Positions 1 to 9,307 are shown, counted from the first letter of the stretch. The stretch is DNA of 39,865 nt from Domibacillus robiginosus (GCF_000966195.1 NZ_LAHL01000020.1:1-39865); one strand, 5' to 3'. Numbers and translations: made by a program. The notes: generated by a model not told the origin, from the letters alone.

Positions 1-1
1 T

Positions 2-673
2 TGTTCGGTTATCGATGCAAAAGGCACTGTCTTAGGCCGGACATTTATTAACCAGCCTAAAGAAAAAGACCGTCTGCAGACGTTAACAAACAAATTGCGG
101 AAAGCCCAGCGGATAAGCGGCCGTATTCAGGCGCCTCATTTTTGGCGGCAGATCAATGGGTACCAGCAGCATATTGTCCGCCACACAAGCCATGAAATTA
201 TCAAATTTGCTTCAAAGCATGGCTGTGACGTTATCGTATTCGAATACCTGGGCAGACTGAAAATTCCAAAGGGGTTCTATGGAGCCAGAAAACTTCGTTT
301 CAAGCTTCACGGATGGCGAAAAACAGGCATCCAGAACAAAGTGGAAGAAATGGCACATTACCTGGGCATGCGCATATCCCGGATCAATCCGCGAAACACC
401 AGCATCCTGGCGTTCGACGGCTCTGGAAAAGTGGAACGAAACCCGAAAAAAGACCTTACCGTGTTTTCAACGGGCAAAGTTTATCATGCAGATTTATCCG
501 CTTCATATAATATCGGCGCCCGTTATTTCATTCGGGCTTTTCAAAAATCCATGTCGGAAACGAAATGGTTGTCTCTTCAGGCAAACGTTCCTGAGCTGGC
601 AATAAGGACATCGCAGACCTTGTCTTCGTTCATTAGTCTTCATCATGCACTCGGGCTTCCGCAGGAAGCTTAA
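2..673 (+). CDS. tnpB: TnpB-like IS200/IS605 accessory protein, truncated at its 5' end by the window edge
   Basis: This is the C-terminal 223 residues of a TnpB/IS1341-type RNA-guided nuclease homologue. The frame is open back to base 2, so the TTG at 95 is not the true start and the N-terminal part lies outside the window. The RuvC-II glutamate is in VIVFEYLGRLK, followed by the RxSRINPRNTS segment typical of TnpB, and the RuvC-III aspartate is probably in HADLSASYNI. The zinc-finger cysteines expected between those two segments are absent: the usual CxxCG pairs read as AFDGSG and FSTG. Related zinc-finger-less proteins are usually annotated as TnpB-related accessory proteins. A nearly identical inverted copy lies at the other end of the window, with about ten amino-acid differences. 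Family assignment is firm; activity is unknown. Confidence 0.85.
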   Translation, partial: CSVIDAKGTVLGRTFINQPKEKDRLQTLTNKLRKAQRISGRIQAPHFWRQINGYQQHIVRHTSHEIIKFASKHGCDVIVFEYLGRLKIPKGFYGARKLRFKLHGWRKTGIQNKVEEMAHYLGMRISRINPRNTSILAFDGSGKVERNPKKDLTVFSTGKVYHADLSASYNIGARYFIRAFQKSMSETKWLSLQANVPELAIRTSQTLSSFISLHHALGLPQEA

Positions 674-746
674 TCCGCTGATGCTGTACTGTATTCAAGA
701 TAAGGGATGCTCCATCAAAATCTTTGATTTAGGTGGAGAGGTTCAC
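600..746 (+). ncRNA. Possible omega-RNA (reRNA) region overlapping the tnpB 3' end and transposon right end
   Basis: In characterised TnpB elements the guide RNA scaffold covers the 3' end of tnpB plus the right end, and the guide is the flanking host DNA. By analogy the scaffold here would end at 746 and the guide would begin with AATATTTTATTG. This is an inference from position only; no RNA signal was identified. Confidence 0.3.
704..746 (+). repeat. Transposon right-end hairpin, copy 1
   Basis: Seen directly: an imperfect stem with CTCCATCAAA and TTTGAT..GGTGGAG arms and loop ATC, ending in GAGAGGTTCAC. The identical outer end occurs at 19856 and at 39120. Sequence diverges immediately beyond it in all three places, which fixes the element boundary at 746. 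Confidence 0.75.
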
Positions 747-796
747 AATATTTTATTGATTCATTGATATACCCCCTCTTTCCTATTAGGTATTCG

Positions 797-1504
797 TTAG
801 AATCCAGTAAACCCTCCAAATAATGGCGTAAGAAACGAAATGATTTTGGTCATCCAATCAAAAAACAACATAATGCCCATGAAGATCATAATAAAGCCAC
901 CGATTTTTAAAAGAAGAACATTATATTTTCTAATCCATTTCAGCTTTCCAATAAAGAAAGACATGACGAAAAAAGGAACAGAGAAGCCTAATACGTACGC
1001 AACCATATAAACCATAGCCAAATCCGGGTTTGTAGCTGCCATCGCGATAACTGAAAATAAGATAGGACCGGTACAAGGCGTCCACCCAGCCGCAAAAGCA
1101 AAGCCAATTAACACTGATCCTGCATATCCTGCCGGCTTATTCTTGAAAGTGAATTTTTTCTCTTTCATCATAAAAACTGGCTTTAAAATCCCCAAACTGA
1201 CAAGGCCAAAAGCAATAATGAAAATAGCTCCAAGCTGCCTGATCAGGTCCTGGTAATTTGCGAAAAATTCTCCCGCTAGCGAGGTACTAAAGCCGATTGC
1301 AATAAAAATGATCGAAAATCCAATCAGAAAAAATAACGTGTGAAGTAATGCCTTTCGCTGCATCATCACGTTTTCCTGCTGAATTTTGTCTACCGATACT
1401 CCCGTAATATAAGAAAGGAATGCCGGGTATAAAGGCAAGCAGCACGGGGAGATAAAAGATAAAAATCCTGCCCCAAATGCGAGCCAAATTGTAAGATTCT
1501 CCAT
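797..1504 (-). CDS. ccdA: Cytochrome c biogenesis protein CcdA
   Basis: CcdA is a polytopic thiol-disulfide transporter of the DsbD family. It carries reducing equivalents from cytoplasmic thioredoxin across the membrane to extracytoplasmic thiol proteins such as ResA. The 235-residue protein has six hydrophobic segments. It shows [18 protein letters not shown] near residues 19-36, with Cys21 and Cys22, and [12 protein letters not shown] in the middle, which is the conserved cysteine of the second half. The ATG at 1504 is preceded by AAGGGTGAAGAG; an upstream in-frame TTG at 1522 has no ribosome binding site, so the shorter start is preferred. It follows resC and resB on the same strand after a 90-bp gap. 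Together with the distant ResA it forms a System II cytochrome c maturation set. Confidence 0.93.
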   Translation of the reverse strand: MENLTIWLAFGAGFLSFISPCCLPLYPAFLSYITGVSVDKIQQENVMMQRKALLHTLFFLIGFSIIFIAIGFSTSLAGEFFANYQDLIRQLGAIFIIAFGLVSLGILKPVFMMKEKKFTFKNKPAGYAGSVLIGFAFAAGWTPCTGPILFSVIAMAATNPDLAMVYMVAYVLGFSVPFFVMSFFIGKLKWIRKYNVLLLKIGGFIMIFMGIMLFFDWMTKIISFLTPLFGGFTGF

Positions 1505-1594
1505 ACACTCTTCACCCTTCAATTCATAAATGACGATCAGGAATGCTGAACCGAAATACAGTTAATCGTATTGGCTAAAAATGATCTTTATTCA

Positions 1595-2773
1595 TTAAGC
1601 ATAGGAGTGTAAGCCTGCGATCACTAGATTGACCACCACTAAGTTAAACATGATAATCGCAAAGCCGATTACGGCCAGCCATGCGGACTTCTCACCATGC
1701 CACCCTTTTGACAAACGCAAGTGCAGGAATGCCGCATAAAATAAAAAGGTGATAAGGGCCCACACTTCTTTCGGATCCCAACCCCAAAAACGTGTCCAGG
1801 CTACTTGTGCCCAAATCATCGCAAAAACGAGTGCACCTAACGTGAAAACAGGAAATCCAATCAGAACAGAACGATAACTAATTTCGTCAACCAAGTCCAA
1901 ATTGACATTATGAACGACTGGCTTTAGGGCAGCACCTAGGCGTTTTCGAAAGATAAGCCGGCTTAAGCCATAGAGGAGGATTCCCGTGCTTAATGACCAT
2001 AAGAGTGTATTTAACTTTCTGGCATTAATGGCGGCTGGCATATCAACAATCGGTTCCATTTGCTCCTCTGTTAAAAGCTGGCCTTGGTTAGGACCAATTA
2101 AAGCTGGGAGACGATACGTTTCTTCTGTTTGTATCCCGCTTTGGTCTACATATGAAAACTTCGCTTCGTAACCAAGTACGTTAAATGACGTTATGACTAA
2201 AACAAAGGCAATTACACTAATGAGGCTGTATAAAATAAACTCTAGCCAAAATGTTTTCTTCCCTGCTTTCGTCTGGTCAATTGCTTTAATAAGGTAAATC
2301 AGCCCGGCCACAAAACTAATGGACAGGATGGCCTCCCCAAGTGCTGCTGTGGTAACGTGAATTTGAAGCCAATCACTCTGTAAAGCCGGAATCAAAGGAG
2401 AAATCTCCCTTGGAAACATACTGGCATAGGCAATAATTAAAATTGCAATTGGCATAGCAAATAAACCAAGAATACTGATTCGATAGATGGAGTAAAGTAA
2501 AATAAAGGCGCCAACAAGCATCATGCTAAAAAAGACAATAAACTCAAATAGATTGCTGACAGGTGCATGACCTCCCGCTATCCACCGAATGATAAAATAG
2601 CCAGTATGCGTAATAAACCCAACAATAGTCAAAATGAATCCAAGCTTCGCCCATCCGCTCACATTTGACTGGCTCCGTTTATCACGGATGGCCCCTCCGA
2701 AAAAGAATGTAGCAAAAAGGTACAAAACAAAAGCTGTATATAATAAGTTACTGCTTAAACCAGCAAGTACCAC
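1595..2773 (-). CDS. resC: Cytochrome c biogenesis protein ResC/CcsA (heme-handling, WWD domain)
   Basis: This is the 392-residue CcsA-type component of System II cytochrome c maturation. With ResB it carries heme to the outer face of the membrane and attaches it to CxxCH apocytochromes. The protein is highly hydrophobic, with eight or so membrane segments. The tryptophan-rich WWD signature reads [18 protein letters not shown] near residues 328-345, and conserved histidines occur in the flanking helices. The start is GTG at 2773 with GGAGG eight bases upstream. The resB stop lies only 20 bp upstream, so the two are surely co-transcribed, as in Bacillus resABC; resA is not next to them here. 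Confidence 0.93.
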   Translation of the reverse strand: MVLAGLSSNLLYTAFVLYLFATFFFGGAIRDKRSQSNVSGWAKLGFILTIVGFITHTGYFIIRWIAGGHAPVSNLFEFIVFFSMMLVGAFILLYSIYRISILGLFAMPIAILIIAYASMFPREISPLIPALQSDWLQIHVTTAALGEAILSISFVAGLIYLIKAIDQTKAGKKTFWLEFILYSLISVIAFVLVITSFNVLGYEAKFSYVDQSGIQTEETYRLPALIGPNQGQLLTEEQMEPIVDMPAAINARKLNTLLWSLSTGILLYGLSRLIFRKRLGAALKPVVHNVNLDLVDEISYRSVLIGFPVFTLGALVFAMIWAQVAWTRFWGWDPKEVWALITFLFYAAFLHLRLSKGWHGEKSAWLAVIGFAIIMFNLVVVNLVIAGLHSYA

Positions 2774-2793
2774 TCTCTTTTCCTCCTCTTAGC

Positions 2794-4419
2794 TCACTTT
2801 TTTTCTTTTTCCACTTGATCTTCAGGATTCAATATAGAGGTTCCTTTTAGAACTAAATCCAGTTCTTTTTTTAAACCGTACCAATTTTTATTTGTATGTC
2901 CGGCAACGTAAAGGCGGCTGGATTTTTCACGAATCCAGATACGCCGGTGATTCCAATAAGAACCCTGAATGACTCCAATCATAAAGATAACGCCCCCAAG
3001 ACCTAAAAGTGGAATTGTTAAGTCTTTGCGTATGGTCAAAGCTGATACATCACGGGTTTCCAGTTTTTTAAACGCCATTTTATACATGTTTTCACCAAAC
3101 GGCTCCATGGTATTTTGGATCTGTACAAAGCTCACCTCACCGTCTGGTTTTGCTGGAGAAATCATATTAAACAAAAAGGCCGGATTGTTTGGCAACGGTG
3201 ATTTGGAGGTGGGTTCCCCGCCTTTATCAAATCCCTCAAAATCAGGATAATAGCCTAGCAGTTCTACTATATAACCATTCTCCAGTTCATACGATTTTTC
3301 TTGTTTAAATAAATCGATTTTCACCTCTCCAAGTTCTTCACCTGTAGCTTTATTCGTAAGCGCAAAATACATTGCCTTCATTTCATCCTGACGGTAACTT
3401 GTTTGATAGATGGAAAATTGATCAAATTTCATTGGCTCATTAACTTGAATATCATCCTTTGCCAATTCCGTCAGCTGTGGTTGTGCCCCGGGTAATTCAT
3501 TATTTTCATTTCGATACAGAATAGCATCTGTCTGGTAGTTTTTTGCGACGGTTCCCACTCGCTCAAGCGCTTCATCAAAGACACCCGCATTGCCTTCTTC
3601 TTCATAGTTTTCAAGTATAAATTTTTCATTCTTCAAATAGTATTCGCCCTTCGTTCCAGGGATTTGAAGAGTTTCACCCTGCCGGATCCAGAGCAGTTCA
3701 TCGACATACAAGCCTTCTACAGAATGAAGCATGGAACCGATCAGAAAAATGATAAGCCCTATATGGTTTACGTACGGACCCCATCGGGAGAAACGACCCT
3801 TTTCTGCTAGCAGTGCACCATTTTCCTCCCGAATGCTGTACCTCTGTTTTCGCAGCCGCTCACGCACAAGCTGGATATCTGATTCTTTTGAATCACTATC
3901 CATTTCGGCGAATAACCGCTGCTTTTTCAAAAAAGATTCGTGCCGGTCCACGCGTTGATTTTTCAATGCTCTATACAATGGTATGACCCGGTCAAGGCTG
4001 CAAATCACCAAAGAAACACCTATAGCAGCGATAAGTAAAATAAACCAGAAAGAATTGTATAAATCATACAAACCCGTTATGTAATAGAATTTTCCGAAAA
4101 TTCCATATGTCTTTTCATAATAAACAGAGGGATCTGCATTATTTGGAATGTAAAATTCTTGTGGCAAAATTGTACCAAAAGAAGAGACAATCAATGTTAT
4201 CAAGATAAGCCAAACTCCCACTTTAACAGACGAAAAGAAATTCCATATTTTATCCACGATTGTTGAATTATAGGTTTGTGAACGGCGTGCACTTCCTTCG
4301 TAGCGCATGTCTAAAATCTTTTTCTCTTCAGCCCCCCTTGTCAATCCCCTACCGCATGACTCACATAAAACTGTGCCATGTGGATTGATATGTCCGCATC
4401 CGCATTTTATATGTTCCAT
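2794..4419 (-). CDS. resB: Cytochrome c biogenesis protein ResB
   Basis: ResB is the CcsB partner of ResC in System II heme delivery and ligation. The 541-residue length matches the Bacillus family. The N-terminus has a small zinc-ribbon-like motif with Cys6, Cys8, Cys19 and Cys22 (CGCGH...CESCG), a known trait of Bacillus ResB proteins. Hydrophobic segments follow near residues 68-85, 125-140 and 214-230, then a large extracytoplasmic region, a last membrane segment near 470-490 and a cytoplasmic tail. The ATG at 4419 has AGGGG nine bases upstream. It is the first gene of the resB-resC-ccdA run. In B. subtilis resA precedes resB, whereas here the upstream neighbour is an asparagine synthase with its own terminator between them. 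Confidence 0.92.
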   Translation of the reverse strand: MEHIKCGCGHINPHGTVLCESCGRGLTRGAEEKKILDMRYEGSARRSQTYNSTIVDKIWNFFSSVKVGVWLILITLIVSSFGTILPQEFYIPNNADPSVYYEKTYGIFGKFYYITGLYDLYNSFWFILLIAAIGVSLVICSLDRVIPLYRALKNQRVDRHESFLKKQRLFAEMDSDSKESDIQLVRERLRKQRYSIREENGALLAEKGRFSRWGPYVNHIGLIIFLIGSMLHSVEGLYVDELLWIRQGETLQIPGTKGEYYLKNEKFILENYEEEGNAGVFDEALERVGTVAKNYQTDAILYRNENNELPGAQPQLTELAKDDIQVNEPMKFDQFSIYQTSYRQDEMKAMYFALTNKATGEELGEVKIDLFKQEKSYELENGYIVELLGYYPDFEGFDKGGEPTSKSPLPNNPAFLFNMISPAKPDGEVSFVQIQNTMEPFGENMYKMAFKKLETRDVSALTIRKDLTIPLLGLGGVIFMIGVIQGSYWNHRRIWIREKSSRLYVAGHTNKNWYGLKKELDLVLKGTSILNPEDQVEKEKK

Positions 4420-4457
4420 TAAAGAAAACCCCTAACCTATTTAAAGTCTTTTCACTA

Positions 4458-4489
4458 ACAAAAAAAGATCTGATGTGCATCACACCAGA
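4458..4489 (-). terminator. Rho-independent terminator after the asparagine synthase gene
   Basis: On the minus strand a 9-bp stem TCTGGTGTG/CACATCAGA with loop ATG and one G-T wobble is followed by a T-rich run. It separates the asparagine synthase from resB. Confidence 0.75.
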
Positions 4490-4602
4490 CCCACTTCTCA
4501 CCCCTCCAGAAATATCCGTGAATTTTTTTGTCTTTAATCTACATTTGTATATACCTAAAAAAAGATTTCAGAAAAAAGCCACTAAATAGATAGATTTCCT
4601 TT

Positions 4603-6519
4603 TTATGAATGACTGACTTGCCCTTTTTGTGCTGCTTTGTCTTCATTTTCATGTGAATGATGAAAATCATAAAGGTTTTCTATACAGACTTGATGCCAAA
4701 CCATAAAAACAAGAATTGTCCAAAGCTTACGGCTGTTATCTTTTTTGTTTTTCACATGGTCCTCTAATAACCGGAGGACTTCAGCTTTATTAAATACATA
4801 ACTTGTTTGGCTCGTACGTATTAAAGCAACAGCCCACGGGTATAATTCATCTTTTAGCCAATGACGGATCGGCACAGGAAACCCTAGTTTTTTTCTGTTC
4901 ACTACGTGATCCGGAACAATGCCTTCCGCAGCCTTTCGAAGCGTATATTTTGTTGTGTTGTGTGCAATTTTTTGATCTGTTATAATTTTTGAGGCCACTT
5001 CAAAAACGTTTTTATCCAGAAAAGGCACACGTAGTTCAAGAGAATGGGCCATTGTCATTTTATCTGCTTTTAATAAAATATCTCCTCTGAGCCAAGTATA
5101 AATATCGATATTCTGCATTTTTGTCACCGTATCATAATATCCCATTGAACTGCTGTATATAGGCTTGGTAACGTTTGTATACCCCATATTTCGTTTATAG
5201 TTTTTAAGCAATATCTTCTTTTCTTTTTCTTCAAAGATCTTTGCATTTCCGATATAGCGTTGTTCTAGCGGTGTGGTACCACGCTGAATGAAGCTTTTTC
5301 CTTTAAACCCGTCGGGTAAGATAAAGCTGAGTACCTTCAAAAGTGTTTTCACTGGGTTGGGTATTTGGTTGAACACCCGCAATGACTCGGGTTCCCGATA
5401 AATATTGTAGCCCCCAAAAAGCTCATCTGCGCCCTCACCCGATAATACAACTTTTACATGCTTGCTCGCTTCACGTGCGACAAAATAAAGCGGAACAGCT
5501 GCCGGATCGGCTAATGGATCATCCATATGCCAAATAATTTTAGGGAGTTCTTCTAAAAATTCTTCAGGGGAGATAATATAGCTAATGTTCTCCAGCTGAA
5601 GTGCTTCCGCTGTTTCCTGTGCAACATCTACTTCACTGAAACCATCTCGTTCAAATCCAACAGAAAATGTTTTCAGTTTTGGGTTTACCTGCTTTGCCAA
5701 GGAAACAATAAAAGAGGAATCAATCCCGCCCGACAAAAATGAGCCAACAGGCACATCGCTACGCATATGCACATGAACAGAATCCTTCAAAGCACTGCGT
5801 ATATCTTTAATTATTTTTGATTCAGATAAATGTACAGGCTGAAAAACGGGTTTCCAATAGCATTGAATCTTCATGGCCTGCCCTGGTTTTTTCAAGAAGT
5901 AATGGCCCGGAGAGAGTTTTTTAATTCGACTTGTCAGTGTATCCGGTTCAGGAACATACTGAAAGCTTAAGTAGTGTTGCAGTGAATCGCTGTTTAACGG
6001 ATCATTCTGTGCTAACAGAATGCTTTTCTTCTCTGATGCAAAATAAGTCTTTTCCTCTTGCTCCAAGTAAAAGAAAGGTTTTATACCAAAAGGATCCCTG
6101 GCTCCAAATAATGTTTGTTCGACTTTATCCCAAATGACAAACCCGAACATTCCTCTGAGCTTGTCCAAAGCTTGCTCTTTTAAGTTACTGTAAAGAGCAA
6201 TAATGACCTCTGTATCGGAATTGGTCGTAAACTCGTACCCATCCATGATTAATTCCTGGCGAAGTTCGATATAATTATAAATTTCTCCATTAAAAACAAT
6301 CCAGTAACGATCGTTTTCGTATGAAAGAGGTTGATGCCCGCTTTCTATATCTATAATGCTCAATCTTCTAAATCCAAAATGAACGAATTCATCTATAAAA
6401 AACCCTTCATCATCAGGCCCACGGTGTGTAATAGCTCTATTCATCTCTTTTAATTTCTGTTTTGTCTCTTCTCTTATTTCACAAGGTTTCGCACTTACCC
6501 AGCCAACAAATCCGCACAT
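4603..6519 (-). CDS. asnO: Asparagine synthase (glutamine-hydrolysing), AsnB/AsnO type
   Basis: This enzyme converts aspartate, ATP and glutamine to asparagine, AMP, PPi and glutamate in the cytoplasm. The 638-residue protein starts MCGFVGW, giving the class II amidotransferase nucleophile Cys2 after methionine removal. The N-terminal glutaminase half (about 1-200) contains HRGPDDEG, FNGEIYN and GARDPFGIKPFFY. The synthetase half contains the pyrophosphate loop SFLSGGIDSS and the motif VLSGEGADELFGGY. The start is supported by AGGTGG five bases upstream and by the need for Cys2. Bacillus has three paralogues (AsnB, AsnH, AsnO); the length and MCGFVGW start fit AsnO/YisO best, but that sub-assignment is tentative. 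It appears to be a single-gene unit, with a terminator downstream and a repeated sequence motif upstream. Confidence 0.93.
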   Translation of the reverse strand: MCGFVGWVSAKPCEIREETKQKLKEMNRAITHRGPDDEGFFIDEFVHFGFRRLSIIDIESGHQPLSYENDRYWIVFNGEIYNYIELRQELIMDGYEFTTNSDTEVIIALYSNLKEQALDKLRGMFGFVIWDKVEQTLFGARDPFGIKPFFYLEQEEKTYFASEKKSILLAQNDPLNSDSLQHYLSFQYVPEPDTLTSRIKKLSPGHYFLKKPGQAMKIQCYWKPVFQPVHLSESKIIKDIRSALKDSVHVHMRSDVPVGSFLSGGIDSSFIVSLAKQVNPKLKTFSVGFERDGFSEVDVAQETAEALQLENISYIISPEEFLEELPKIIWHMDDPLADPAAVPLYFVAREASKHVKVVLSGEGADELFGGYNIYREPESLRVFNQIPNPVKTLLKVLSFILPDGFKGKSFIQRGTTPLEQRYIGNAKIFEEKEKKILLKNYKRNMGYTNVTKPIYSSSMGYYDTVTKMQNIDIYTWLRGDILLKADKMTMAHSLELRVPFLDKNVFEVASKIITDQKIAHNTTKYTLRKAAEGIVPDHVVNRKKLGFPVPIRHWLKDELYPWAVALIRTSQTSYVFNKAEVLRLLEDHVKNKKDNSRKLWTILVFMVWHQVCIENLYDFHHSHENEDKAAQKGQVSHS

Positions 6520-6600
6520 TCAATCCACCTGCCTGTTCCATTTTTTATTTTACGAGCGAATACATTAGAAGTATGTAATTAAAAGGTATCAGCATAATGT

Positions 6601-6614
6601 GAAGAATCTGTGGA
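6601..6614 (-). promoter_or_regulatory. Repeated motif, copy 1 (minus-strand core CACAGATTCTTCA)
   Basis: This shared word lies 82-95 bases upstream of the asparagine synthase start. The same core occurs at 8168 and 19173, each upstream of a minus-strand gene. Copies 1 and 3 also share ATTATG and TGATAC just downstream. It may be a regulator-binding or promoter element; the regulator is unknown. Confidence 0.4.
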
Positions 6615-6718
6615 TTTTAAAAAAATACTGGTAGGTGTTAGTAGATAACAAAAAGTATTACTTAAGGATTTAAAAAATAAAATTTAGGAAACCTCTTGTA
6701 ACCGAATAGAGATGTTAT

Positions 6719-6754
6719 TGAAAAAACGTCCTGCCCCGGTGGCAGAACGTTTTA
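6719..6754 (-). terminator. Terminator after the CuA lipoprotein gene
   Basis: A minus-strand stem, roughly AACGTTCTGCC pairing with GGGCAGGACGTT, is followed by a T run, 20 bases past the stop codon. Confidence 0.75.
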
Positions 6755-6770
6755 AAACAAGGGTCTATCA

Positions 6771-7229
6771 TTAATTAACTATAATTTTTTGAACCATATC
6801 CCCATGCCCGGATCCACAGGCGATGCTGCAGACTAAGGTGTACTCCCCTGCTTTTTCCGGTGTCCATGTCACTTTTATTGTCTCTCCCTCAGGGATCTGC
6901 TCATCAATATCTGTTCCCTGTATCGCAAAACCATGGAGGCCTTGTTCCCCTTTAATTGAAAAAGTTACCGGTTCCCCTGCTTTAAACTCGGTTTTAGACA
7001 TTTCCCATTTCCAGTTAGAAGCGACAACACTTACTTCTTCGCCTGAAACTTCATTTGAAGAGGTATTGGTTCCTGAAGAATCTTCCATATCCATATTCTC
7101 CATTTCTTCCTCACTCATGCTATCCATATTCTCCGACGTCTTTTCCTCATTATCTGAATTTCCACATGCGCTAAGAATAAAAATTAAAGCTAAGAATCCA
7201 AAAAACATCCAATGTTTCTTTTTTTTCAT
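6771..7229 (-). CDS. Cupredoxin lipoprotein with a CuA-type (CoxII-like) metal site
   Basis: The 152-residue protein begins with a lipoprotein signal ending LSAC, so Cys22 should be lipidated at the outer face of the membrane. Residues 30-62 form a methionine/aspartate/glutamate-rich tract. The C-terminal cupredoxin domain (about 64-152) carries a full set of CuA-like ligands: His99, Cys134, Cys138, His142 and Met145 in CSIACGSGHGDM. This matches the C-x3-C-x3-H-x2-M pattern of cytochrome oxidase subunit II, but without the N-terminal membrane hairpins or the usual glutamate between the cysteines. It may shuttle electrons or copper, or help assemble CuA. The start has GGAGG ten bases upstream. 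No oxidase genes are adjacent. Confidence 0.85.
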   Translation of the reverse strand: MKKKKHWMFFGFLALIFILSACGNSDNEEKTSENMDSMSEEEMENMDMEDSSGTNTSSNEVSGEEVSVVASNWKWEMSKTEFKAGEPVTFSIKGEQGLHGFAIQGTDIDEQIPEGETIKVTWTPEKAGEYTLVCSIACGSGHGDMVQKIIVN

Positions 7230-7586
7230 TGGTCAAATACCTCCTTATCATGAAAAGCTTACCCTTCTATATAATAGGCTCTTTGCCACAATCCACTTCG
7301 ATAAACCAGAAAACTCAGAGGTGTAGGTGCATTGGACAGCCTGAATTATCTCCGCCACACTTTTAAGAGTAACTTTCACCTTATACCCTTTTGAATTTGC
7401 ACACTTGCATAATCATGGAGGGTATTTTTATTAATTAGGTATTTTGTTTCATCATCGTTCCATCGACATCTCCTCTCATTACACAAGTTACAGCCAGCAT
7501 ACCCTGATATATTATCTCAAGAAAACACCCGATAAAATCAGCAGTCTGACGCAATAACTATGGCAATGCCCAGGTTAAAAATTCAA
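7230..7586. other. Intergenic region without a convincing gene
   Basis: A 43-codon minus-strand frame with a GTG start (7248-7379) ends just before the lipoprotein ribosome binding site. It has no recognisable similarity and was not called as a gene. No clear promoter or hairpin was seen in the remainder. Confidence 0.4.
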
Positions 7587-7958
7587 TCAAAGATGTTTTG
7601 TTTTTGTGTGAATGCTGACACTTTCTCTTTTTTCAGCCTCATCAAAGTCAACAAATTGGGGATAGAAATAATAAAACATTGACCCTGAAAATCCCAGTAT
7701 GGCAAGGGTTATGATCCAGGTGCCGATTGAATTCTCCTGGAATACCTCTGTACTAAAAGCTAAAGCCATTACCCCAAAACCAGCCAGTACTGCCTGCTTG
7801 GTATATATTAAAAATAACTGAATAAACGCATTAACTCTTTCAGCTACCTTGCCCGTATTACATTCCTTAAGAAATTGAGTAATAAATAAGGCAGAATTCC
7901 ATAATGTTAAAATTACTATTCCTGCTACTACGATCAAATTATACAAACCTGTAAACAT
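7587..7958 (-). CDS. Small integral membrane protein of unknown function
   Basis: This 123-residue protein has three likely membrane segments: about residues 7-30, 52-70 and 80-99. They are separated by a short hydrophilic loop (ECNTGKVAERVN), and the tail is charged and cytoplasmic. The start has a GGAG box seven bases upstream. I do not recognise the family. It lies between two metal-related lipoprotein genes, which hints at a role at the membrane but proves nothing. A copy of the repeated CACAGATTCTTCA motif lies about 210 bases upstream. Confidence 0.7.
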   Translation of the reverse strand: MFTGLYNLIVVAGIVILTLWNSALFITQFLKECNTGKVAERVNAFIQLFLIYTKQAVLAGFGVMALAFSTEVFQENSIGTWIITLAILGFSGSMFYYFYPQFVDFDEAEKRESVSIHTKTKHL

Positions 7959-8167
7959 AATTCATCTCCTTACAACGCTTAGTTCCTTTCAAGGAACGTA
8001 TTTAGTTTTTAAGTTGCTGTGATTGTAAAATATAAATGTTTTAAACTAACCTATCCGTCAGCCACCCATGCAGTTGAGTCGTGAGGTTGAGAAAGTCGTT
8101 TTTATGTATAAAAACCCAGTAATCCATATACGTTTGAACGATTATTTAGATTATAGACCTTAAATTT

Positions 8168-8181
8168 GAAGAATCTGTGGA
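8168..8181 (-). promoter_or_regulatory. Repeated motif, copy 2 (minus-strand core CACAGATTCTTCA)
   Basis: The core is the same as at 6601. On the minus strand it is followed by TATAAT about 13 bases later, which suggests that the motif sits in or next to a -35 region driving the gene that starts at 7958. Confidence 0.4.
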
Positions 8182-8205
8182 GGTAGCATTATTTCTGATA
8201 TATTT

Positions 8206-8254
8206 ATAAAAAAAATTAGTGCCTAACTGATTTTCAGGTAGGCACTAATTTTTC
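8206..8254 (-). terminator. Terminator after the znuA-like gene
   Basis: A strong stem pairs AAATTAGTGCCTA with TAGGCACTAATTT. It is flanked by A and T runs on both sides and so could work in both directions. Confidence 0.85.
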
Positions 8255-8320
8255 GTTTAAAATTTAGGATATATTACTGCTTTACTTTATGCTGTCCCTT
8301 TTTTTATTACTGAAGCGGTG

Positions 8321-9307
8321 CTACTCACTAAAACCTTGGTCCAGGGCTTCTATATTTTTTTTCATTACAGAAAGATAATCTTCACCTGATTCAATGTTCT
8401 CTTTTGTCAGGGATTCAAGATTATACAGCGTCAGTGTTTTCGTCCCCGTTTCCTTTTGAACCGTTTCAGCAATCTTATTTGTAAGATTTGGTTCGAAGTA
8501 TATATACTTCAAATCGTCTTTGTTCACCAAATCAATGATTTCAACTAGTTCTGATTGAGAAGGCTCATCTGTTGGAGACAACCCCGTTATAGCAATTTGT
8601 TGTAAGCCATAAGCGTCATCCCAGTATCCGTAAGCAGAATGGGATACGAGGAATGTTTCATTTTCCGCAGTTTCTGCCATCTCTTTAAAGTCAGCATCCA
8701 ACGCTTCCAAGTCCTTTTTCAAAGCTGTGAAATTTTCTTCGAAAGCTTTTTTGTTATCTGGGTCAATCTGCACCAGTGCATTTTTAATGTTTTGAGCCAT
8801 TATTATGGATCTTGAAGGGTCTAACCAGACATGAGGGTCTACATCAGGTTCGCTGCCATGTTCCTCAACACTTTCTTCTTCTGTGTCACTTTGTTCGTTT
8901 CCTTCTTCTTCATGAGCATCTTCTTTGGCATCGATAAAATCAACGTTTTCTGTGACCTTTACAACTTGAACTTCTTCATTTTCTACCGCATCTATAACTG
9001 CATCAGCAAAAGGTTCCAAGCCTGTTCCAGAATATATGAATGCATCCCCCTCAGCTAATTCCATCATTTCTTTTGTCTTCACTTCAACTGTATGGGCATC
9101 AGATCCCGGAGGAACAATATTTTCAACTGAAACATATTCTCCTCCTACTCGCTCAGTGAAGTACTGAAATGGATATATAGTGGTATATACCTTGAGGGTA
9201 TCTGCCCCATTATCTCCAGCTTTTTCATTAGTGGATGACTCTTTATTACCACAAGCTGCTAAAAAGATACTTGTTGTAATAGCAATTACAGCCAGCTTTT
9301 TTTTCAT
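8321..9307 (-). CDS. znuA: Zinc ABC transporter substrate-binding lipoprotein (ZnuA/AdcA family)
   Basis: This 328-residue extracytoplasmic lipoprotein captures Zn2+ for an ABC importer. The signal peptide ends LAAC with Cys19. The predicted metal ligands of cluster A-I solute-binding proteins are present: His72 (SDAHTVE), His159 (DPHVWLDP), His223 (VSHSAYGYW) and Glu272 (FEPNLT). Residues 129-157 form an acidic, histidine-containing loop, the typical zinc-sensing insert that favours zinc over manganese. The start has GGAGAGG upstream. Neither the permease nor the ATPase gene is adjacent, so the transporter must be completed elsewhere. A possible Zur half-site lies about 45 bases upstream. 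Confidence 0.9.
   Translation of the reverse strand: MKKKLAVIAITTSIFLAACGNKESSTNEKAGDNGADTLKVYTTIYPFQYFTERVGGEYVSVENIVPPGSDAHTVEVKTKEMMELAEGDAFIYSGTGLEPFADAVIDAVENEEVQVVKVTENVDFIDAKEDAHEEEGNEQSDTEEESVEEHGSEPDVDPHVWLDPSRSIIMAQNIKNALVQIDPDNKKAFEENFTALKKDLEALDADFKEMAETAENETFLVSHSAYGYWDDAYGLQQIAITGLSPTDEPSQSELVEIIDLVNKDDLKYIYFEPNLTNKIAETVQKETGTKTLTLYNLESLTKENIESGEDYLSVMKKNIEALDQGFSE

Noticed and set aside
7248-7379. A 43-codon GTG-started minus-strand frame ending just before the CuA lipoprotein gene
   Set aside because: There is a weak ribosome binding site, no recognisable motif and no sign of conservation visible from the sequence; it could be a chance frame.
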